From Bacteroidota bacterium (GTDB lineage: Bacteria > Bacteroidota > Bacteroidia > Chitinophagales > Chitinophagaceae), in contig JAEWBD010000136.1 of the NCBI GenBank assembly GCA_023391315.1, positions 1 through 6,139 on the forward strand: a DNA stretch of 6,139 bases. The letters are read 5' to 3'. Positions within the stretch are counted from its first letter, which is position 1; the number at the start of each line of letters is the position of its first letter. Under the pieces are notes generated by a model. It worked only from the letters and a program-made list of their open reading frames with translations. It did not search any database and had not been told where the DNA came from. The translations under genes were made by a program, and so were the position numbers. Below are positions 1-6,060 of this stretch, one piece after another.

Positions 1-1
1 G

Positions 2-1546
2 CTGTGGACAATGCAGTCTTTCTATGAATACAGCAAAGACCCGCGTGTTATTCCTTTCATGACGAAATATTTTAAATGGCAATCCACGCTGCCTGACAGC
101 AATTTGCTTGAAGCCTATTGGGAGAACAGCCGTGGCGGCGATAATCTTTACAGCATTTACTGGCTCTATAATCAAACGGGTGAGCAATGGCTGCTTGACC
201 TTGCCACTAAAATTCATAATAATACTGCCAACTGGATGCAGCCGGATAATCTTCCTAACTGGCATAATGTAAATATTGCACAGTGTTTTCGCGAACCCGC
301 CACTTATTACATGCAGGCAAAAGATTCGTCTTTCCTGCATGCCACTTACAACAATTTTAATTTAATACGAAATTTATATGGGCAGGTGCCGGGCGGTATG
401 TTTGGCGCTGATGAAAATGCACGTAAAGGTTATGATGATCCGCGGCAGGCAGTTGAAACCTGCGGCCTGGTGGAACAAATGGCCTCCGATGAAATTTTAA
501 CCGGCATTACCGGTGACCCCATGTGGGCCGACAATGCTGAAGATGTTGCTTTCAATACTTATCCTGCTGCCGTTATGCCCGACTTTAAAGCACTGCGTTA
601 TTTAACAGCGCCCAACATGGTGGTAAGCGATAGTAAAAACCATGCACCGGGTATCGAGAATGAAGGGCCGTTTTTAATGATGAATCCTTTCAGCAGCCGT
701 TGCTGCCAGCATAATCATGCGCAGGGCTGGCCTTATTATGCAGAACATTTATGGATGGCAACGCCTGATAATGGTATTGCAGCCATCTTCTACAGCAGCA
801 GCGAGGTTACTGCAAAGGTTGGTGAAGGCAACGATGTTACGTTAAAACAAACAACCAATTATCCTTTTGATGAACATATTAAAATTGAAGTAAGCACTTC
901 AAAAAATGCAAACTTCCCTTTATACCTGCGCATACCACACTGGTGCAATAATGCAACGGTAAGCATTAACGGTAAGCCTGTACAGTCAGATAGTATAACA
1001 GCTTCATCTTATATACGGCTGGAGAACAACTGGAAAAATGGCGATGTAATTGAATTAACACTGCCCATGCAGTTGAAATTGCAGGTATGGCAAAAGAATA
1101 AAAACAGCGTAAGCCTTTATTATGGCCCGCTTTCTTTCTCCTTAAAAATTGATGAAGATTATAAATTGGCCGACAGTAAGAAAAGTATTCAGTGGGATTC
1201 AAAATGGCAGCCCGGCGCAGACCAGAGTAAATGGCCGGCATATAATATTTATCCTGCAAGCGCCTGGAATTATGGCTTGTACTTAAATAAACAATCACTA
1301 GCCGAACAATTCAAAATTGTAAAGCGCCAGTGGCCTGCTGATAACTTTCCCTTCACGCCAAAATCAACACCGATAGTGATAGAAGCGAAAGGAAAACTTA
1401 TACCTGGATGGACGATAGATAAATATGGTTTATGCGACACGTTGCCGCAAAGCCCCGTTGTTGTATCAACCAAAGAAGAAGCAATAGAATTAATTCCAAT
1501 GGGCGCGGCGAGATTGCGCATCTCAGCTTTTCCTGTAGTGCAGTAG
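2..1546 (+). CDS. GH127-type beta-L-arabinofuranosidase-like glycoside hydrolase (DUF1680/PF07944), 5' end outside window
   Basis: The reading frame is open to the left edge (first full codon at base 2) and ends at TAG 1544-1546, giving 514 visible residues. An ATG at 11 is only an internal methionine, because the frame continues upstream and family members are usually about 650-800 residues. Fragment residues 1 to about 260 are the helical (alpha/alpha)6-barrel part. They hold E152-T-C154 and the double cysteine C234-C235 followed by QHNHAQ. In characterised GH127 enzymes the corresponding Glu, Cys and Cys-Cys bind zinc, and the first Cys of the pair is the nucleophile; the 80-residue spacing here is close to that of HypBA1 (340 to 417). 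E138 in GADENAR is a candidate acid/base. Beta-sandwich sequence follows (YPF at about 287, LRIPHWC at 309-315), and the C-terminus ELIPMGAARLRISAFPV looks intact. Seen: these motifs. Known: family chemistry, release of beta-L-arabinofuranose. Inferred: periplasmic location and this substrate. A related family such as GH146 or an uncharacterised DUF1680 clade is possible. Confidence 0.88.
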   Translation: MWTMQSFYEYSKDPRVIPFMTKYFKWQSTLPDSNLLEAYWENSRGGDNLYSIYWLYNQTGEQWLLDLATKIHNNTANWMQPDNLPNWHNVNIAQCFREPATYYMQAKDSSFLHATYNNFNLIRNLYGQVPGGMFGADENARKGYDDPRQAVETCGLVEQMASDEILTGITGDPMWADNAEDVAFNTYPAAVMPDFKALRYLTAPNMVVSDSKNHAPGIENEGPFLMMNPFSSRCCQHNHAQGWPYYAEHLWMATPDNGIAAIFYSSSEVTAKVGEGNDVTLKQTTNYPFDEHIKIEVSTSKNANFPLYLRIPHWCNNATVSINGKPVQSDSITASSYIRLENNWKNGDVIELTLPMQLKLQVWQKNKNSVSLYYGPLSFSLKIDEDYKLADSKKSIQWDSKWQPGADQSKWPAYNIYPASAWNYGLYLNKQSLAEQFKIVKRQWPADNFPFTPKSTPIVIEAKGKLIPGWTIDKYGLCDTLPQSPVVVSTKEEAIELIPMGAARLRISAFPVVQ

Positions 1547-1675
1547 CAGCCCGACTTAAGTCTTAAGGGAAAGGACTTTGAAGAGCGCGAAAATGCAGGT
1601 GTTTTATTTAAGTAAGTTCTTATAATTTAAAAGCAAGGTGCAATAAAAGATTATCTCTGTTAATGGCAGGAGGCC

Positions 1676-1713
1676 AGGCCCTTTCCCCTGGGAGGGTTTG
1701 GGAGAACCTTTTT
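1676..1713 (+). repeat. Degenerate G/C-rich hairpin element with short T run
   Basis: AGG at 1676-1678 pairs with CCT at 1707-1709, CCC at 1679-1681 with GGG at 1700-1702, and CCC at 1685-1687 with GGG at 1694-1696. A T-T internal loop (1682-1684 against 1697-1699) lies between the two C/G blocks. Five T follow at 1709-1713. From memory, similar CCCTTTCCCC / GGGAGGGTTTGGG elements are scattered between genes in many Bacteroidota genomes; that is recollection, not a search. It could be a decayed dispersed repeat or a weak terminator behind the GH127-like gene. There is only one copy in this window. Confidence 0.4.
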
Positions 1714-1733
1714 CTCATAAGCAGTTGTTTACC

Positions 1734-1793
1734 GAGGGAAGAGCAGTAAATAAATTTTTAGTCGTGAAAATTTATTCTTCCCTCACTTTTTTT
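1734..1793 (+). terminator. Probable intrinsic terminator: bulged 18-bp hairpin plus T7
   Basis: GAGGGAAGA (1734-1742) pairs perfectly with TCTTCCCTC (1776-1784), and ATAAATTTT (1750-1758) pairs perfectly with AAAATTTAT (1767-1775). This gives 18 base pairs with a 7-nt bulge on the left side (1743-1749) and an 8-nt loop (1759-1766). Seven T run from 1787 to 1793, two bases after the stem. The stem-then-T-tract layout fits Rho-independent termination on the + strand. It lies nearly 190 nt past the GH127-like stop codon and about 64 nt before the next ATG, so it could end the upstream transcript or act as an attenuator in the GH2 leader. The bulge and the AT-rich upper stem are unusual for a plain terminator. 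Confidence 0.6.
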
Positions 1794-1856
1794 AATGATG
1801 AAAAGAAGCAGGCGACGCAAAAGCGCCGGCTGTATTATAAACGATAAACCTTATTA

Positions 1857-3692
1857 ATGAAAAAAGTTTTATTAGTAGCATTAGTTGTAGCGGGTAGTAT
1901 TGGTATTGTACAGGCTCAGGATGACGCCTGGCATATAGTTGGCGGAAAAATTAAATCGCCCTGGGCGGATAATGTGACTACTACCAGTGTTTTACCTGAT
2001 TATCCACGCCCCCAACTGCAAAGAAATGGATGGCAAAACTTAAACGGGCTTTGGCAATATAGCATACTGCCAAAAGCTGAAGGTGAAGTGATGCCATCCG
2101 CTTTTCAGGGAAATATTTTAGTGCCGTTTTGTGTTGAATCTGCATTATCCGGCGTTGGCAAAACAGTTGGTAAAGACAGCGTGTTGTGGTATAAAACAAC
2201 ATTCAGCATTAATACAAAAACAAAAGGTAAAAAAGTATTATTGCATTTTGGTGCTGTTGACTGGCGCGCTGATGTGTATGTAAACGGCACAAAAGTTACC
2301 ACGCATGAAGGCGGCTTTGATCCGTTTAGTGTTGATATAACAGCCGCTTTAAAAAAGGGCAGCAAACAGGAGCTCGCTGTGCATGTTTGGGACCCTACCG
2401 ATGAAGGCCCTCAGCCTCGGGGTAAACAAATCATCAACCCACATGGCATATGGTACACGCCTGTAACCGGTATATGGCAAACGGTTTGGCTGGAAACAGT
2501 GCCGGAAACTTATATCGTTTCAACCAAACAGACACCCGATCTTGATGCTAAAACCATTACAGTAACAACGGCGACAGAAAATTTATTGCCCGGCGATCTT
2601 ATACATATAAGCGCCTGGAAAGGCGATGAAAAGGTTGCTGAAAAATCAGGCACGGACGCAACTATGTCTTTACAGGTTGATAACCCTGAAACATGGTCGC
2701 CCTCCAATCCTTTTTTATACGATCTTAAAATCGCAATTGAACGCAAGGGCAAAACAGTTGATGAAGTAAAAAGCTATTTCGCTATGCGTAAAATATCGGT
2801 TGCACCCGATGCAAAAGGTATTTTAAAGATGATGCTCAATAATAAATTTCTATTCCAGTTTGGCCCGCTCGACCAGGGTTGGTGGCCCGACGGTTTATAT
2901 ACAGCGCCAACAGATGCAGCTTTAAAATTCGATATAGAAAAAACAAAAGAAATGGGCTTTAATATGATACGCAAGCATATTAAAGTAGAACCTGCACGCT
3001 GGTATTATTACTGCGACAGCATAGGCATGCTGGTATGGCAGGATATGCCAAGCGGCGACCTGGGCAACCAGTGGGAAACAAGGCCAGGTGTATTGGGCCG
3101 TGCAACCGATAAAGACCGCACACCTGAAAGTGAAGGCTATTACCGTAAAGAATGGAACGCAATCATAGATGCTTTATATAATTTCCCAAGCATTGTTTCA
3201 TGGCAGCCATTTAATGAAGCCTGGGGGCAATTTAAAACTGTTGAAATAACAGAATGGACCATGAAAAAAGATCCAACAAGATTAGTGAACAGCGCCAGTG
3301 GCGGCAATTTCTATCTAACCGGCCATGTTGTCGATTTACATAACTATCCTGACCCTGCTATGCCGCGCCCTGAAATATTCGGCGCAAAGCAGGCATTGGT
3401 ACTGGGTGAATACGGCGGGCTTGGATTACCTGTGGAAGGCCATTTATGGCAGGAGAAAAACTGGGGCTATCAAAGCTTTAAAGCAAAAGATAGTCTATTC
3501 ATTCGTTATAGCGGAATGGACGACCGGCTAGCTGAATTAATCAGGCATGGTTTATCGGCCGCGGTTTATACACAAACAACCGATGTGGAAGGTGAAATAA
3601 ATGGTTTTATGACGTATGACAGGAAAGTGATGAAGATGCCGATAGACAAATTGAAAGCGGCGAACGAAAAATTATATACAATAGTTCAGTAA
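1857..3692 (+). CDS. Secreted glycoside hydrolase family 2 protein (beta-galactosidase/beta-glucuronidase-like)
   Basis: This 611-residue protein is complete. The ATG at 1857 is chosen because it begins a clean Sec signal peptide (KK, hydrophobic residues 4-18, cleavage after VQA20|Q21). There is no lipobox cysteine, so a soluble periplasmic enzyme is likely. Domain order fits GH2: a jelly-roll sugar-binding domain (about 48-215; YPRPQLQR at 49-56, SGIWQTVWLE-like TGIWQTVWLE at 204-213), an immunoglobulin-like domain (about 216-315; WSPSNPFLYDL at 280-290), and a TIM barrel (about 320-605). The acid/base is E454 in PFNEAWG and the nucleophile is E518 in LGEYGG. H374 (RKH) and H495 (DLH) are also conserved with the next gene. 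It is much shorter than LacZ (about 1000 residues) because there are no extra C-terminal domains. GH2 enzymes are retaining exo-beta-glycosidases; which sugar it removes (galactose, glucuronic acid, arabinopyranose or other) cannot be read from these motifs. No good ribosome binding site is seen, as is common in Bacteroidota. Confidence 0.93.
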   Translation: MKKVLLVALVVAGSIGIVQAQDDAWHIVGGKIKSPWADNVTTTSVLPDYPRPQLQRNGWQNLNGLWQYSILPKAEGEVMPSAFQGNILVPFCVESALSGVGKTVGKDSVLWYKTTFSINTKTKGKKVLLHFGAVDWRADVYVNGTKVTTHEGGFDPFSVDITAALKKGSKQELAVHVWDPTDEGPQPRGKQIINPHGIWYTPVTGIWQTVWLETVPETYIVSTKQTPDLDAKTITVTTATENLLPGDLIHISAWKGDEKVAEKSGTDATMSLQVDNPETWSPSNPFLYDLKIAIERKGKTVDEVKSYFAMRKISVAPDAKGILKMMLNNKFLFQFGPLDQGWWPDGLYTAPTDAALKFDIEKTKEMGFNMIRKHIKVEPARWYYYCDSIGMLVWQDMPSGDLGNQWETRPGVLGRATDKDRTPESEGYYRKEWNAIIDALYNFPSIVSWQPFNEAWGQFKTVEITEWTMKKDPTRLVNSASGGNFYLTGHVVDLHNYPDPAMPRPEIFGAKQALVLGEYGGLGLPVEGHLWQEKNWGYQSFKAKDSLFIRYSGMDDRLAELIRHGLSAAVYTQTTDVEGEINGFMTYDRKVMKMPIDKLKAANEKLYTIVQ

Positions 3693-3700
3693 GTAACGTT

Positions 3701-3733
3701 AGACCTAACAGGCTTTTAAAACCTGTTAGGTCT
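3701..3733. repeat. 33-nt palindromic repeat behind the first GH2 gene (copy 1), possible bidirectional terminator
   Basis: AGACCTAACAGG (3701-3712) is perfectly complementary to CCTGTTAGGTCT (3722-3733) around a 9-nt centre, starting 8 nt after the TAA of the GH2 gene. The same 33-nt element, differing at only two central bases, follows the second GH2 gene at 5739-5771. Its place just behind two stop codons suggests a 3'-end hairpin for termination or mRNA protection. There is no long T tract after it (TTTGAGTTT only), so an intrinsic terminator is not certain. From memory, this palindrome type is common between genes in Bacteroidota. Confidence 0.75.
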
Positions 3734-3753
3734 TTGAGTTTATTTAATGACGA

Positions 3754-3847
3754 GAGATTTCTCCTGTCGTCGAAATGACGAATGATGTTTGAAGTTGTTG
3801 TATTTAGTTATAAGCTTGAACGTCATGTCGAGGTAACGAGACATCTC
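3754..3847. repeat. REP/BIME-like pair A: two 27-nt hairpin units, divergent orientation
   Basis: The unit at 3754-3780 reads in minus orientation and the unit at 3821-3847 in plus orientation, with 40 nt between them. The plus unit begins CGTC, then a 5-bp stem (ATGTC with GACAT) enclosing a tandem G.A mismatch, one G-C pair and a GTAA loop, then CTC. The minus unit, read on its own strand, has the same plan with ATTTC/GAAAT, a C-G closing pair and a GACA loop. Both units recur without change downstream of the second GH2 gene. Here the order is minus then plus, the reverse of pairs B and C. Function unknown; REP-like mobile hairpins are the best analogy. Confidence 0.75.
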
Positions 3848-3928
3848 TTAAAATTGAACGAGTTTGAATTTTTAGTTAATGATTGAATTAAAATTATCAT
3901 AATAGATAAACAGGAATTAAAGTAATTA
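3848..3928 (+). promoter_or_regulatory. AT-rich leader of the second GH2 gene, presumed promoter region
   Basis: The 81 nt between repeat pair A and the ATG at 3929 are very AT-rich and free of repeats, which makes them the likely site of a promoter for the second GH2 gene. I see no exact TAnnTTTG (-7) or a well-placed TTG (-33) pair, so no transcription start is proposed. AGGA at 3911-3914 lies about 14 nt before the ATG, rather far for a working Shine-Dalgarno. The call rests on position and composition only. Confidence 0.3.
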
Positions 3929-5734
3929 ATGAAACATTTTTATTCATTCCTTTTTATGGCATTTGTAACAACATCAACAGCTGTGTTTGCGCAAACAAAA
4001 GTTGTGATGAAGACGCCATTTACAGATGCTGCAGGAAATGCTCCAATGCCTTTTCCTGAATACCCGCGTCCGCAAATGCAACGCGCTGACTGGATGAATT
4101 TAAATGGAACATGGGATTACGCAGGTGGTAAAAATGTAGCAGATGTAATTGCTGCAGCACAGCCGCCATCGTTTGATAAGGCTGAAAAAATTAAGGTCCC
4201 TTATCCGCCTGAATCATATTTATCCGGTATTCAAAGAAACCAGGAAATAAACATGTGGTACAAACGCACATTTACATTGCCCTCATCTTACAATGGTAAA
4301 CATGTGTTGTTGAATTTTGGTGCCGCAGATTATCAAACAATCGTTTTTATTAATAATAAAAAAGCAGGAACACATATTGGCGGATATGATGCTTTCAATT
4401 TTGATATCACGCCTTATTTACAGAAGGGTGAGAACACCATTGTTGTTGGTGTGCAGGATAAAAATGATGGCCGCTCCGTGTCAGGAAAAAACGGCCCGCG
4501 TGGCGATTATACTTTTACTTCAGGCATTTGGCAAACCGTTTGGCTGGAACCGGTTTCAGCAAATTATATTCAAAGTATCCGTTTAACGCCTGATGTTGTA
4601 AATAAAAAACTTGCAATAAAAATTATTACCAATAACGATGCACCGGTTGTTGTAATTGCTTCTTCTCAGAACAAAGAAATTGCAACTGCAAATGGTAAAA
4701 GCAATAATGAATTTTCAATCAACATAACTGACCCGGTTTTATGGTCGCCTGAAAACCCTTTTTTGTATGATTTGAAAATTCAGTTAAAAGACCGGTCAGG
4801 CAAAACACAAGACGAGATCAATAGCTATTTTGGCATGCGGTCAATAACATTGGGCGATGTGAATGGTGTGAAAAGAGCTTTGCTGAATGATGAATTTGTG
4901 TTGCAACTGGGTTTACTGGACCAGGGTTATTGGCCCGACGGAATTTATACTGCACCAACCGATGATGCTTTAAAGTTTGATATTGAAGAAAGCAAGAAGG
5001 CCGGCTTCAATCTTATCCGCAAACATATGAAAACGGAACCACAGCGTTGGTATTACTGGTGTGATAAAATGGGTTTGATGGTTTGGCAGGATATGCCCTG
5101 TATCTGGTACCAGGATGAAGACACCGCTGTTGTACGCAGCCGCTTTCGCAACGAATGGAAAGAAATAATTGATGAACATTATAATGCGCCATCCATTATT
5201 ACATGGGTTCCGTTCAATGAAAACTGGGGCGCATTTGATGTGAAAGAAATCACTGCCTGGACAAAGCAATATGATCCGTCAAGATTGGTAAACGGCAACT
5301 CCGGGTTCAACAATAATCCCTCTTATCAAAAGGCCTATGGCGATCCTGGCAACGGTGATTATGTGGATACACATATTTATGTCGGGCCATATGGCGCATC
5401 GGTTCCTGATAAAAATCGTGCTGCATCTTTAGGTGAATTTGGTGGCGTTGGTTTGTTTGTGCGTGGTCATTTATATCCTGTTGCCAACAATGCTTATGAT
5501 ATGATGGCAACAAAAGAAGATCTTACCAATAAATATGTTTTGTTATTGAATGAAGTGGAGCAGTTAGTGAAGTATAAAGGTTTAAGCGTTGCGATTTATA
5601 CGCAAACAACCGATGTTGAACATGAGATCAATGGTATTCTCACATACGACAGGCAGGTTGAGAAAATGGATTATGAGAAAGTGCATGAGATTAATGAAGC
5701 AGTGATAAAAAGTAGTAAGGGGTTGAATAAATAA
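3929..5734 (+). CDS. Secreted glycoside hydrolase family 2 protein, paralogue of the upstream GH2
   Basis: This 601-residue protein is complete. The ATG at 3929 starts a Sec signal peptide (hydrophobic residues 4-13, cleavage after VFA21|Q22, no lipobox), so the mature enzyme is probably periplasmic. Domains follow the GH2 order: jelly-roll (about 44-207; YPRPQMQR at 45-52, SGIWQTVWLE at 198-207), immunoglobulin-like (about 210-308; WSPENPFLYDL at 272-282), TIM barrel (about 312-595). The acid/base is E431 in PFNENWG and the nucleophile is E503 in LGEFGG; H366 and H482 match H374 and H495 of the first GH2. In the barrel segment 330-390, 45 of 61 residues are identical to residues 338-398 of the upstream protein, so the two are paralogues. 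They differ in active-site loops: this one has 18 residues between WQDMP and the next EW where its neighbour has 33, and 72 rather than 64 residues between the catalytic glutamates, with a Gly/Asn-rich insert around 457-477. That suggests different glycan preference. Exact substrate unknown. Confidence 0.93.
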   Translation: MKHFYSFLFMAFVTTSTAVFAQTKVVMKTPFTDAAGNAPMPFPEYPRPQMQRADWMNLNGTWDYAGGKNVADVIAAAQPPSFDKAEKIKVPYPPESYLSGIQRNQEINMWYKRTFTLPSSYNGKHVLLNFGAADYQTIVFINNKKAGTHIGGYDAFNFDITPYLQKGENTIVVGVQDKNDGRSVSGKNGPRGDYTFTSGIWQTVWLEPVSANYIQSIRLTPDVVNKKLAIKIITNNDAPVVVIASSQNKEIATANGKSNNEFSINITDPVLWSPENPFLYDLKIQLKDRSGKTQDEINSYFGMRSITLGDVNGVKRALLNDEFVLQLGLLDQGYWPDGIYTAPTDDALKFDIEESKKAGFNLIRKHMKTEPQRWYYWCDKMGLMVWQDMPCIWYQDEDTAVVRSRFRNEWKEIIDEHYNAPSIITWVPFNENWGAFDVKEITAWTKQYDPSRLVNGNSGFNNNPSYQKAYGDPGNGDYVDTHIYVGPYGASVPDKNRAASLGEFGGVGLFVRGHLYPVANNAYDMMATKEDLTNKYVLLLNEVEQLVKYKGLSVAIYTQTTDVEHEINGILTYDRQVEKMDYEKVHEINEAVIKSSKGLNK

Positions 5735-5738
5735 AGGC

Positions 5739-5771
5739 AGACCTAACAGGTTTTCAAAACCTGTTAGGTCT
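5739..5771. repeat. 33-nt palindromic repeat behind the second GH2 gene (copy 2), possible bidirectional terminator
   Basis: A perfect palindrome of two 16-nt arms (5739-5754 and 5756-5771) around a single C at 5755 starts 4 nt after the TAA of the second GH2 gene. It matches the element at 3701-3733 at 31 of 33 positions; the two differences are in the centre, where the C sits at a different place in the T/A core. The outer 12-bp stem is identical in both copies, much better conserved than the flanking genes. Downstream is TGAAAAG rather than a T tract, although the inner TTTT/AAAA could serve either strand. Confidence 0.78.
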
Positions 5772-5790
5772 TGAAAAGTCAAAGATTTTG

Positions 5791-5823
5791 CGCATAGCAA
5801 ATGCGAAGTCTCCAGACTTCGCA
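5791..5823. repeat. Two overlapping, mutually exclusive hairpins (GCGAAGTCT / AGACTTCGC element)
   Basis: TGCGAAGTCT (5802-5811) is perfectly complementary to AGACTTCGCA (5814-5823) with CC between; in practice about 9 bp with a four-base loop. The left part of this stem is also used by a second possible hairpin, CGCAT (5791-5795) with ATGCG (5801-5805) around AGCAA. Only one can form at a time. From memory, GCGAAGTCT-CC-AGACTTCGC palindromes are dispersed between genes in Bacteroidota. There is a single copy here and its function is unknown. Confidence 0.55.
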
Positions 5824-5885
5824 GAGCAAGTTCTTTTAATGACGTTGATGTTTTAAAGTGATTATTATTAGTAATGTTCTTTGAA

Positions 5886-5966
5886 CGTCATGTCGAGGTA
5901 ACGAGACATCTCCAGAATTTGAAGTTGTTGATACTTTAAGAGATTTCTCCTGTCGTCGAAATGACG
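5886..5966. repeat. REP/BIME-like pair B: two 27-nt hairpin units, convergent orientation
   Basis: The plus unit (5886-5912) is identical to 3821-3847, and the minus unit (5940-5966) is identical to 3754-3780. The spacer is 27 nt and includes TTTGAAGTTGTTG, a 13-nt string that also lies between the units of pair A. The two units are imperfectly complementary (21 of 27), so the pair could fold either as one long hairpin or as two small ones on opposite strands. Confidence 0.8.
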
Positions 5967-6060
5967 ATCGATGTGGTTGATTGAATTTGATTAATGCTTT
6001 TGTGATGATTACAATAACGTTAATAATTTAAAGTGATTATTATTAGTAATGTTCTTTGAA

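Larger units (their letters stand above)
1547..1856. other. Intergenic region between the GH127-like gene and the first GH2 gene
   Basis: This 310-nt gap has no credible ORF on either strand. It opens with a short perfect palindrome (GACTTAAGTC, 1553-1562) followed by a second CTTAAG. Then come a degenerate C/G-rich hairpin (1676-1713), a terminator-like hairpin with a T tract (1734-1793), and a weak imperfect hairpin around CGCAAAAGCG (about 1809-1831) in the presumed leader of the next gene. I found no exact Bacteroidota -7 box (TAnnTTTG) here, so the promoter of the GH2 gene is not located. The gap and terminator suggest the GH2 gene is not simply co-transcribed with the GH127-like gene, but read-through cannot be excluded. 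Confidence 0.6.

Noticed and set aside
11..13. ATG at 11 as the true start of the GH127-like protein
   Set aside because: The frame is open upstream to the window edge, there is no signal peptide after this ATG, and the protein would lack the N-terminal third of its domain.
966..1521. Minus-strand open frames of 83-110 codons opposite the GH127-like gene
   Set aside because: They lie wholly inside a gene with clear family motifs, have no recognisable features of their own, and fit chance open frames.
3784..3791. GATGTTTG as a Bacteroidota -7 promoter box (TAnnTTTG)
   Set aside because: It has one mismatch, no suitable TTG about 20 nt upstream, and lies between hairpin repeats about 140 nt before the GH2 start. 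No exact box was found in either gap.
1857..5734. Frameshift or decay in one of the duplicated GH2 genes
   Set aside because: Both frames are uninterrupted, with signal peptides, all three domains and both catalytic glutamates, so neither looks like a pseudogene.
4970..5800. Minus-strand open frames opposite and beyond the end of the second GH2 gene
   Set aside because: They overlap a well-supported GH2 reading frame; the last one also reads through the palindrome at 5739-5771. No protein-like motifs were seen.
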